Below are positions 57,562 through 64,000 of a stretch of DNA of 64,000 bases, one piece after another; within the stretch, counting starts at the first letter, position 1, and the number at the start of each line of letters is the position of its first letter. The translations under genes were made by a program, and so were the position numbers. Origin of the DNA: CALMEC01 sp963706315 (GTDB taxonomy: Bacteria > Actinomycetota > Thermoleophilia > Miltoncostaeales > Miltoncostaeaceae); the NCBI GenBank assembly GCA_963706315.1, contig CAVPMA010000015.1:372001-436000 (forward strand), given 5' to 3'. The notes below the pieces were generated by a model that did not search any database, was not told where the DNA came from, and saw only the letters and a program-made list of their open reading frames with translations.

Positions 57562-57567
57562 ATGCTA
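57562..57567 (-). promoter_or_regulatory. -10-like hexamer TAGCAT upstream of ubiX
   Basis: On the minus strand TAGCAT ends nine bases before ATG 57552. Drives the ubiX-menG set and perhaps the genes behind it. Confidence 0.4.
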
Positions 57568-57632
57568 GATGACCCTCGGGGGGCCGCATACCGCATCCGG
57601 CGTGGGCGACCGCGCCGGGTCGCCCACCGGGG

Positions 57633-58388
57633 TCACTTGTACTTCGTTCCCAGGCCGTCGAGGAACGTCGCGAGATTCGTCAACTCCTCCTGGGTGAAGT
57701 TCGGGAATGCCGGCATGCTGGAGCCCGGCGTCTTCGACTGCGGGTCCTTGAGGTGCGCGATGTGCCATTCGATGCCGCGCGCCTTCGCGCCCTCGTCGGT
57801 CAGGTTGGGCCCCGGGCCTGCGGCGCCCGCGCCGCCGACCGCATGGCAGCTCAGACATGGGCTTTCCCTGAAGAGCTTCTCACCGGCGACGGCCGCCGCG
57901 TCGCTCGCCGGGATGGTCACGACGGGCTCGGCGGCGCCGCCCTCGGGGGCCGTCGCACCCTTGTAGGTCAGCCACGCGAGGAACGTGATGACCGCGATGC
58001 CGACCATGATCGACATCGGCCGTTTCTGGATGCGCCGCTCCGGGCCACGATCGATGAACGGCCAGAGGATGAGCAGGCCGAGCAGGACGTTCGGGATGAT
58101 GAACGTCGCCATGATCATCGGTCGGAGCGCATCCTGATTCTTGAAGATCTTGAGCAGCTCGAACAGGAACAGGAAGTACCACTCCGGACGCGGGACGTAG
58201 TCCTGGGTCGTCGGATCGATTACCGGCCCGACCTCCGCCTTCGCCCAGATCGCGAGGGCGATGATGATCCCGATGACCGCCGTGGCGACGACGAGGTCCT
58301 TGTAGACCGCGTAGGGGAAGAACGGCTTTCCGTCGGCCTTCGCCGCCGCGTAGTCGCGCTTGTAGGCGTCCTTCTGGGCTCGGTTCAC
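57633..58388 (-). CDS. qcrC: Menaquinol-cytochrome c reductase, cytochrome b/c fusion subunit (QcrC-like)
   Basis: 251 residues. C-terminal helices of cytochrome b (~30-145, with DYVPRPEWYFLFLFELLK, the PEWY quinol-site motif) fused to a mono-heme cytochrome c domain: heme motif CLSCH (C178, C181, H182) and axial Met225 in GSSMPAF. Same arrangement as Bacillus QcrC and unlike the di-heme QcrC of mycobacteria. Takes electrons from the quinol oxidised with cytochrome b and Rieske. GTG start overlaps the cyt b stop. Confidence 0.92.
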   Translation of the reverse strand: MNRAQKDAYKRDYAAAKADGKPFFPYAVYKDLVVATAVIGIIIALAIWAKAEVGPVIDPTTQDYVPRPEWYFLFLFELLKIFKNQDALRPMIMATFIIPNVLLGLLILWPFIDRGPERRIQKRPMSIMVGIAVITFLAWLTYKGATAPEGGAAEPVVTIPASDAAAVAGEKLFRESPCLSCHAVGGAGAAGPGPNLTDEGAKARGIEWHIAHLKDPQSKTPGSSMPAFPNFTQEELTNLATFLDGLGTKYK

Positions 58389-59242
58389 GCTTCGCTCTCC
58401 ACGCGCACGGGGTCGGGGGCGGGCTCGCCGGCGGGGACCGGTGTGCGCCCATACGGAATCCGCTCACGCGCGGCGCGCCGGCGCTCGTCCTCCTCCGCGC
58501 GCTCAACTGCGAGGCGCCGCTTCGACCACGGCGGCTCGGCGATCCCGAGCTTCGAGACCAGGAAGAGGTGGATCGCGATGAAGGTCGCGATCCCACCGGG
58601 TATCAAGAGCATATGGATGGAGTAGAACCGGGATAACGTGTCCGGTCCGAATTCGGGGCCGCCGCGGAGGATCTCGCCGAGGTAGGGGCCGATGATCGGG
58701 GCCTGTGCCGTGATGTTGATGGCAACGACGGTCGCCCAGTAGGCCTTCTGGTCCCACACCAGCAGGTAGCCGGTGAGGCCCATCATCATCGTCATGAACA
58801 GCAGCAGCGCGCCCGTGACCCAGGTGAGCTCGCGCGGGTACTTGTAGGCGCCCCAGATGAACACGCGGCCCATGTGGAGGAACACGACGACGATCATCAC
58901 GCTGGCGCCCCACTTGTGCATGCCGCGCACGAGCCAGCCCCACGTCACTTCGTTCGTGATGTTGGCGATGCTCTCGTGGGCCAACGCCGGGGCCGGCTTG
59001 TAGTACATCGCCAGCACGATCCCGGTGATGGCCTGCATGCCGAACACGACCATCGCCGTGAAGCCGAGGGTCTGGAACCAACTCGTGCCCCGCGGGATGT
59101 TGCGGAACATGAACCACTTCGCGCCGGCCGTGACACTGGTGCGCTCGTCGACGTAGTCGACGACGCCGATGCCGGCGTTGACGACCGGGTTCTTCGGGCC
59201 GATGTCCTTGGTCGTGGGCTCGGGCTGATCGGTGGTGGCCAT
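58385..59242 (-). CDS. qcrB: Menaquinol-cytochrome c reductase, cytochrome b N-terminal subunit (QcrB-like)
   Basis: 285 residues, about four helices with the bis-heme His pairs (FTAMVVFGMQAITGIVLAMYY, HKWGASVMIVVVFLHMGRVF), SIHMLLIPGGIATFIAIHLFLVSK and the FRNIPRGTSW start. It is the N-terminal part only; the rest of the b fold is in the next gene, a split typical of Firmicutes-type bc complexes. Binds two hemes b and oxidises menaquinol. Overlaps QcrC by four bases; follows the Rieske gene 20 bases downstream. Confidence 0.93.
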   Translation of the reverse strand: MATTDQPEPTTKDIGPKNPVVNAGIGVVDYVDERTSVTAGAKWFMFRNIPRGTSWFQTLGFTAMVVFGMQAITGIVLAMYYKPAPALAHESIANITNEVTWGWLVRGMHKWGASVMIVVVFLHMGRVFIWGAYKYPRELTWVTGALLLFMTMMMGLTGYLLVWDQKAYWATVVAINITAQAPIIGPYLGEILRGGPEFGPDTLSRFYSIHMLLIPGGIATFIAIHLFLVSKLGIAEPPWSKRRLAVERAEEDERRRAARERIPYGRTPVPAGEPAPDPVRVESEA

Positions 59243-59262
59243 GTTCGTGATCCTTCGCTGAC

Positions 59263-59946
59263 CTAAACGAACGGGAAGAGGTAGGAGAGGGTCCCATCAA
59301 CCTGTTCGCCCGGAGGGTGAAGGGGGTACGGCTGCTCCTGGGCGTTGATCGAGTACGCCTTGCCGACCAGGACGCGGTCGATCGCCCTGGCGTCCGCGTA
59401 CGGGACGTCCTTCCCGGCCGCGTTGACGATCTTGATGTCCATCCGGTCGAGGGGCCGCGGCGGCGGCCCGGCGGTGACGAGGCCGCGACTGTCGTACGCG
59501 CCGCCGTGGCACGGGCACACGTAGCCGTCGGAGCCCGACGAGTACTTGACCGGGCAGCCCAGGTGCGCGCAGCGATTCCAGATCGCGAGCAACTCGTCGT
59601 CGCGGTGGCGGACGAACACGCGCCGGTCGGCGCTCGGGTCAGGGCCGGTCACGGCGAGCGAGGTGGTCGACCCGGGCGGGAAGTCGCCGAACTTGCCGAT
59701 GTCGACCCAACGCCATTCTTCGGTGCCGAGTGAGTCGACGACGGCGAAGCCGACGACCGGGACGAGGATGGCGGCGGTCATGACGCCGCCCACCGCGACG
59801 GCGACGAGGCTCAGGAACTTGGTGCGGGTGTGGTAACCGGGGTCGTCGCCGTGCGGATCGGTCACGTCGGGGTCGACTGCCCGCGGCCCATGGTAGAGGC
59901 CGCCATCGCCCTCTGCAGGTGCTCCGTTGTGCGGCTCGTGCTCCAC
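59263..59946 (-). CDS. qcrA: Rieske iron-sulfur subunit (QcrA-like)
   Basis: 227 residues. A ~40-residue His/Asp-rich cytosolic N-terminus, one transmembrane helix (~46-70), then the Rieske domain with CAHLGC (C126, H128) and CPCHGG (C144, H147) binding the 2Fe-2S cluster and a disulfide between C131 and C146. GTG start has GGAGG four bases upstream. First gene of the qcrA-qcrB-qcrC operon. Likely Tat-exported or inserted; tatA is at 48.5 kb. Confidence 0.92.
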   Translation of the reverse strand: MEHEPHNGAPAEGDGGLYHGPRAVDPDVTDPHGDDPGYHTRTKFLSLVAVAVGGVMTAAILVPVVGFAVVDSLGTEEWRWVDIGKFGDFPPGSTTSLAVTGPDPSADRRVFVRHRDDELLAIWNRCAHLGCPVKYSSGSDGYVCPCHGGAYDSRGLVTAGPPPRPLDRMDIKIVNAAGKDVPYADARAIDRVLVGKAYSINAQEQPYPLHPPGEQVDGTLSYLFPFV

Positions 59947-60238
59947 TGATCCTCCGGTCGCCCGACTGGCCAGGGATTCAACCCGAATGGGGCGTGGGTT
60001 GCAACGCGAGGCCTGAGGTCGGATGTCCCTCGCCACGGCGGCGGGTACCCCCCGGACATCGTGTCGCGGCGAAGGCGAAACAGGCTACGGGGAGCCCGGC
60101 TGTCCGAAATTCGGCGGGTCCGGTCTCTCCTCATGACGGAACGCGATGCCGCGACCTCGTATTGCGTGGCTCGCACGTCGTCGGCCCGAGGGCCGACAAG
60201 GCATCCGAGGCGGAGGGTGGCCGCCTCGGATACCCGGT
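59947..60238. other. Gap between the bc complex and the ubiD operon
   Basis: About 290 bases; no open frame of gene quality. It includes the promoter side of qcrA and the 3' end of the ubiD gene. Nothing else recognised. Confidence 0.4.
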
Positions 60239-61666
60239 TCACCCGAGCCCGTACTCGTCCCAGCGGCGGTCAACCAGGCGACGAACCTCGTCGCTCATGA
60301 CGATCTCGTCCGGCCACGGGCGCACGACGCCCTCGCCCGGCCACTTGCGCGTCGCGTCGAACCCGACCTTCGATCCGTAGGCGAAGTACGGAGCGGCGTG
60401 GTCGAGCGCGTCGACCGGCCCCTCGGTCACGAGCATGTCCCGGCCCGCGTCCACGTTCGAGAACGCCCGGAAGGCCACGTCGGACAGGTCCTGCACGTCC
60501 ACGTCGTGGTCGACCACGATCACGCACCGGCACAGCGACAGCAGGCCAAGGCCCCAGATCGCGTTCATGAGCTTCTTCGCGTGCCCGGGATAGCGCTTCT
60601 TCACCGAGACGACGATGCAGTTGTGGAAGACGCCCTCCAGGGGCATGTTCATGTCGACGAGGTCGGGGACGCTCATCCGCACCAGCGGCATGAAGATGCG
60701 CTCGGTGGCCTTGCCCAGGTAGAAGTCCTCCATCGGGGGCTTGCCGACGATCGTCGTGGAGTAGATCGCGTCCTGCCGCATCGACATCCCGGTCAGGTGG
60801 AAGGTCGGGTAGGCGTCGACCGGGGTGTAGAAGCCGGTGTGATCGCCGAACGGCCCCTCGGGGCGCAGGTCGTTGGCGTCGACGTAGCCCTCGAGGACGA
60901 CCTCGGCGGTTGCGGGCACCTCCACGTCCACCGTGCGGCAGCTGACCATCTCCACCGACCGCCCGCGGATGAATCCGGCCAGCATCATCTCGTCGATGCC
61001 TGGCGGCAGCGGGGCGCTGGCGGCGTACGTGACGGCGGGGTCGGATCCGACGACGACCGCCACCGGAACCCGGCCCGCGGAGTCGCGCAGGTGGGCGGCG
61101 CCGTCCTTGTGGATCTGCCAGTGCATCATCGCGGTGCGACGGTCGAGCTTCTGGATGCGGTACATCCCGCAGTTCCGGGCGCCGGTCGCGGGGTCGTGGC
61201 TGAACACCAGCGGCAGGGTGATGAAGGGGCCGCCGTCATCCGGCCAGCACGTGAGGATCGGCAGTAGGTCGAGGTCCGGTTCGGTCAGCCACACCTCCTG
61301 GCAGGGGCCCTCCCGCACCGTCTTGGCGGAGAACGAGGCGAGCTCGCGGAGCTTTCCGAGCGCCTTGACCTTCTCGACGAGGCCCTGCGGCGGCTGCAGC
61401 TCGATGAGGGTCTCGATGCGATCCGCGAGGTCCTCGAGCCGCTCGACCCCGAGGGCCATGGTGATGCGGCGCCAGCTGCCGAACTGGTTGATCAGGACCG
61501 GCAGCTCGCTGCCACGGACGTTCGTGAAGAGCACGGCCGGGCCTCCGGCCTTCATGACCCGGTCAGAGATCTCGGTGATCTCGAGGTGCGGGTCGACCTC
61601 GGCGCTGACCTCCACGAGCTCGCCGGTGCGTCGCAGCTCCTCCACCCATTCGCGCAGGTCACGCAA
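60239..61666 (-). CDS. ubiD: UbiD-family prenylated-FMN-dependent decarboxylase
   Basis: 475 residues. Decarboxylates a prenylated or aromatic carboxylate; in the futalosine route (MqnL) it acts late, before methylation by MenG. Landmarks: LFTNVRGSELPVLINQFGS, ITLPLVFSHDPATGARNCGMYR, PEGPFGDHTGFYT, and SVKKRYPGHAKKLMNAIWG. TTG start has GGAGG six bases upstream, and overlaps the preceding gene by eight bases. Fourth gene of the hemB-hemL-X-ubiD operon. Confidence 0.92.
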   Translation of the reverse strand: MRDLREWVEELRRTGELVEVSAEVDPHLEITEISDRVMKAGGPAVLFTNVRGSELPVLINQFGSWRRITMALGVERLEDLADRIETLIELQPPQGLVEKVKALGKLRELASFSAKTVREGPCQEVWLTEPDLDLLPILTCWPDDGGPFITLPLVFSHDPATGARNCGMYRIQKLDRRTAMMHWQIHKDGAAHLRDSAGRVPVAVVVGSDPAVTYAASAPLPPGIDEMMLAGFIRGRSVEMVSCRTVDVEVPATAEVVLEGYVDANDLRPEGPFGDHTGFYTPVDAYPTFHLTGMSMRQDAIYSTTIVGKPPMEDFYLGKATERIFMPLVRMSVPDLVDMNMPLEGVFHNCIVVSVKKRYPGHAKKLMNAIWGLGLLSLCRCVIVVDHDVDVQDLSDVAFRAFSNVDAGRDMLVTEGPVDALDHAAPYFAYGSKVGFDATRKWPGEGVVRPWPDEIVMSDEVRRLVDRRWDEYGLG

Positions 61667-62165
61667 CGAGTGCCTCCTCCAGGTCGGGCGAGGCGGGCAG
61701 GTCGGCGGCGAGCGCCCTGATGGCCGTGATGTCGGAGGAGGCGCGCAGGGCGTCCTTGGCATCGCGAAGCCGGGTGGTAAACGCGGGATCGTCCCGGGCG
61801 ATCGCGGCGATGGTCGCCCGCCAGAGCGGGGCGAGGCCGTCGCGGTCGCCCGTGGACACCAGCGAGGCGGACATCGCGACGAGGTCCGCGAGAAGTTCGA
61901 TCACCTGGAGATCGCCGGCGGCCGCGACCCACACGAGTCCATGGGCGTAGCAGTAGTCCCCGGCGAGGACGCGCCTCCCGGTGTCCGGCAGGTCGAGGTG
62001 ACGGGCACGGCCGTGGTGCAGCAGGAAGCCCTCGAGGATCAGGTCGAGGCCCGCGGCGTGCTCGGGGGCGAGGCCGGGTCCTGCGAGCGGTGCGACGACG
62101 AGGTCCGGCGCCGGCTCAACGAGGTTGTCGGCGAGCCCGAGCTGGGTGGCGAGTGCCTCCCTCAC
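61659..62165 (-). CDS. Polyprenyl-synthase-like helical protein without Asp-rich motifs
   Basis: 168 residues, all helical. RRVLAGDYCYAHGLVWVAAA, GDLQVIELLADLVAMSASL resembles the 'GDY/LxxxA...D..V..LL...' helices of isoprenoid synthases, but no DDxxD is present, so it cannot be catalytic. In heterodimeric long-chain prenyl synthases one subunit lacks the Asp-rich motifs; this could be such a partner for the enzyme at 55251, although it is in another operon. GTG start overlaps hemL (GTGA). Confidence 0.6.
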   Translation of the reverse strand: MREALATQLGLADNLVEPAPDLVVAPLAGPGLAPEHAAGLDLILEGFLLHHGRARHLDLPDTGRRVLAGDYCYAHGLVWVAAAGDLQVIELLADLVAMSASLVSTGDRDGLAPLWRATIAAIARDDPAFTTRLRDAKDALRASSDITAIRALAADLPASPDLEEALVA

Positions 62166-63418
62166 AGCCCTGCTGCCGCTCGTCGGAGCGCCTCCCGTGT
62201 GTGGGCGAGCTCGGCGTCGCCGTGGGCGAGGCCGGTGAACCACGCTTCGAACTGGGACGGCGGCGGGTAGACGCCGTTGTCGATCAGGGCCCGGGCGAAG
62301 CGTCCGTAGGCCGTGGTGTCGGACGCGGTCGCCGATGCGTAGTCGGTCACGGGGGAAGCCGTGAAGAACGGCGTGAGCATGGAGCCGACGCGGTTCACCA
62401 CGACCGGCGCGCCGCTCTCGACGATCGCCCGCTCGAGCGCCTCGCCGGATGCCTCGAGCCGCTCGTACACCCCGGGGGCCGCGAGTTGGCGCAGGGTCGC
62501 CAGACCGGCGGTGGTGGCGAGCGGGTTGCCGCTGAGCGTCCCGGCCTGGTAGCAGGGGCCCTCGGGGGCGAGCTCGCGCATGACGTCCCGGCGACCGCCG
62601 AACGCGCCGACCGGGAGCCCGCCGCCGATGACCTTGCCCAGGCACGTGATGTCGGCACGCACGCCGAAGCGCTGCTGCGCGCCGCCGTAGGCGATCCTGA
62701 AGCCGGTGATGACCTCGTCGAGGATCAGCAGGGCGCCGGTGCGGTCGCAGACGGCCCGCAGGCCGTCGAGGTAGCCGGCGGCGGGCGCGACGGTGCCCAT
62801 GTTGCCCGCCACGGGCTCGACGATGATCGCGGCCGCGCCGTCGAGGGCCGCCTCGGCCGACGCGAGGTCGTTGTACGGAACCGACCGCGTCGCGCTGACG
62901 GCGCCGTCGGGGACGCCCGGGCTGTTCGGCGTCCCGAGCGTCGTCGCGCCGCTTCCGGCCTCGACGAGCAACGGGTCGATCGCGCCGTGGTACCCGCCGA
63001 TGGTCTTCACGATCGGGTCACGGCCGGTCGCCGCGCGCGCGAGGCGGATCGCGCCGGTGACCGCCTCGCTGCCGGACGAGGTCATCCGCAGCTGCTCGAT
63101 CGACGGGAACGCCGCCACGACCGCCTCGGCGAAGTCGATCTCCCGCTCCGTCGGAGCGCCGTACGAGGTGCCGCGGGGCAGGGCGTCGCGCAGGTCGGAC
63201 AGCACGCCTGGGTGGGCGTGGCCGAGGATCGCCGGCCCCCAGGTCGCGAGGTAGTCGACGTATCGGTTGCCGTCTGCGTCCCACACGTACGGGCCGTCGG
63301 CCCGATCGATGAACAGCGGGTCGCGGCCGATCGATCGCATCGCGCGCACCGGGGAGTTCACGCCGCCCACCATGACCCGCTGCGCCCGCTCGAAGAGTGC
63401 GGCGCTCGCGCTCGTCAC
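62162..63418 (-). CDS. hemL: Glutamate-1-semialdehyde 2,1-aminomutase
   Basis: 418 residues. PLP enzyme of the C5 heme route: glutamate-1-semialdehyde to 5-aminolevulinate. PGGVNSPVRA-like start (VGGVNSPVRAM), ATWGPAILGHAHP, MTSSGSEAV, LILDEVITGFR and the Schiff-base Lys262 in CLGKVIGGGLPVGAFGG. GTG 63418 is preferred because it overlaps the hemB stop by four bases; GTG 63433 is an alternative. Feeds 5-aminolevulinate to HemB, encoded just upstream. Confidence 0.95.
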   Translation of the reverse strand: MTSASAALFERAQRVMVGGVNSPVRAMRSIGRDPLFIDRADGPYVWDADGNRYVDYLATWGPAILGHAHPGVLSDLRDALPRGTSYGAPTEREIDFAEAVVAAFPSIEQLRMTSSGSEAVTGAIRLARAATGRDPIVKTIGGYHGAIDPLLVEAGSGATTLGTPNSPGVPDGAVSATRSVPYNDLASAEAALDGAAAIIVEPVAGNMGTVAPAAGYLDGLRAVCDRTGALLILDEVITGFRIAYGGAQQRFGVRADITCLGKVIGGGLPVGAFGGRRDVMRELAPEGPCYQAGTLSGNPLATTAGLATLRQLAAPGVYERLEASGEALERAIVESGAPVVVNRVGSMLTPFFTASPVTDYASATASDTTAYGRFARALIDNGVYPPPSQFEAWFTGLAHGDAELAHTREALRRAAAGL

Positions 63419-64000
63419 GTGGCGGCCAGCCACGCCGCCGCCGGCTCGGCGTAGTACGTCATGATCAGATCCGCGCCGGCCCGGCGGATCGCGGTGAGCG
63501 TCTCGAGCGCCGCGGCCCGGTCGTCGACCCAGCCGCGCTCCGCGGCGGCCTTCAGCATCGCGTACTCGCCGCTCACGTGGTACGCGGCGATCGGTAGCGT
63601 CGTGACCCCCCGCACTGCGGAAATCACGTCGAGGTACGTAACGGCCGGCTTGACCATGATCATGTCGGCGCCCTCGCCCTCGTCTTGTGCGACCTCCCGA
63701 AGCGCCTCGCGGACATTCGCGGGGTCCATCTGGTACCCGCGGCGGTCGCCGAACTCCGGGGCGGAGCCCGCCGCCTCCCGGAACGGCCCGTAGAACGCCG
63801 AGGCGTACTTGACGGCGTAGGAGAGGATGATCGTCGCCTCGTGGCTCTCGGCGTCGAGCGCGGAGCGGATCGCGCCGACGCGGCCGTCCATCATGTCGCT
63901 CGGGGAGACGATGTCGGCGCCGGCGTCGGCATGGCTCACCGCGGTCCTGGCGATCAGCTCGATGCTGAGGTCGTTGTGCACCTGGCCGTCCACGATCACA
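63415..64000 (-). CDS. hemB: Porphobilinogen synthase (ALAD), C-terminal part
   Basis: At least 195 residues; the N-terminus is outside the window. Condenses two 5-aminolevulinates. HADAGADIVSPSDMMDGRVGAIR, SYAVKYASAFYGPFREA (first active-site Lys) and MVKPAVTYLDVI (Schiff-base Lys), then YHVSGEYAML, all as in HemB. First visible gene of hemB-hemL-X-ubiD, linked to hemL by a four-base overlap. Confidence 0.95.
   Translation of the reverse strand, partial: VIVDGQVHNDLSIELIARTAVSHADAGADIVSPSDMMDGRVGAIRSALDAESHEATIILSYAVKYASAFYGPFREAAGSAPEFGDRRGYQMDPANVREALREVAQDEGEGADMIMVKPAVTYLDVISAVRGVTTLPIAAYHVSGEYAMLKAAAERGWVDDRAAALETLTAIRRAGADLIMTYYAEPAAAWLAAT

Noticed and set aside
1..64000. CRISPR array or rRNA genes
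   Set aside because: No regularly spaced identical repeats and no rRNA-like stretches were found on reading; only one complete tRNA.

Overview
The window is a GC-rich stretch of actinobacterial type. Features that point to a deep-branching actinobacterium (Thermoleophilia-like; an inference, no marker gene was searched) rather than a classical Streptomyces or Mycobacterium are: a menaquinol:cytochrome c reductase with a split cytochrome b (short b subunit plus a b/c fusion), futalosine-route menaquinone genes, luciferase-like F420-type oxidoreductases, a SpoIID/LytB-domain protein, GpgS-type glucosylglycerate synthesis, and many -10-like hexamers only 6-9 bases before start codons, as expected for leaderless mRNAs.

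Layout. 0-13 kb: end of an F420-type oxidoreductase, a secreted glycosidase-like protein, rlmN, a peroxiredoxin-metallothionein pair, two small coupled genes (one IscX-like), lipB, a methyltransferase, a pyruvate or branched-chain 2-oxoacid dehydrogenase operon (E1a-E1b-E2) and, upstream on the same strand, a GT87-like membrane protein, a lipoprotein, an acetyltransferase and an HtrA protease. 13-20 kb: membrane protein, OmpR-type regulator and sensor kinase, SDR, a frameshifted glycerate kinase, and a convergent glucosyl-3-phosphoglycerate synthase/phosphatase pair. 20-32 kb: surface-polysaccharide region with dTDP-rhamnose genes (rfbACDB), a SpoIID/LytB protein, an amino-acid-type binding protein, and four genes resembling the UDP-2,3-diacetamido uronic acid (Wbp/Wlb) route, plus ccdA. 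32-38 kb: PPK2-type polyphosphate kinase, small stress/regulatory genes, DHA2 MFS exporter, second F420-type oxidoreductase.

38.5-46.5 kb is the accessory part: an eroded array next to a tRNA-Lys gene. It holds a 43-base copy of the 3' half of that tRNA inside a 129-bp direct repeat 5,136 bp away, five or more copies of a dispersed GC-rich repeat, a duplicated decayed ORF, truncated or frameshifted small genes (RibD/DHFR-like, NTF2-like twice, DUF3303-like), an IS481 transposase tail, and a tightly coupled operon of very small unknown genes. The best reading is repeated integration of related elements at tRNA-Lys followed by decay.

46.5-64 kb returns to core metabolism: TPR protein, amidohydrolase, tatA, dcd, lipA, an odd A-rich tract, zinc-ribbon protein and rhodanese, then menaquinone genes (mqnC, mqnA, a radical-SAM-barrel fragment lacking its iron-sulfur motif, polyprenyl synthase, ubiE/menG, ubiX), the bc complex, and the ubiD, polyprenyl-synthase-like, hemL, hemB operon that runs off the window. 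LipA/LipB serve the E2 lipoyl domain; the menaquinone and heme genes supply the quinone and heme used by the bc complex.
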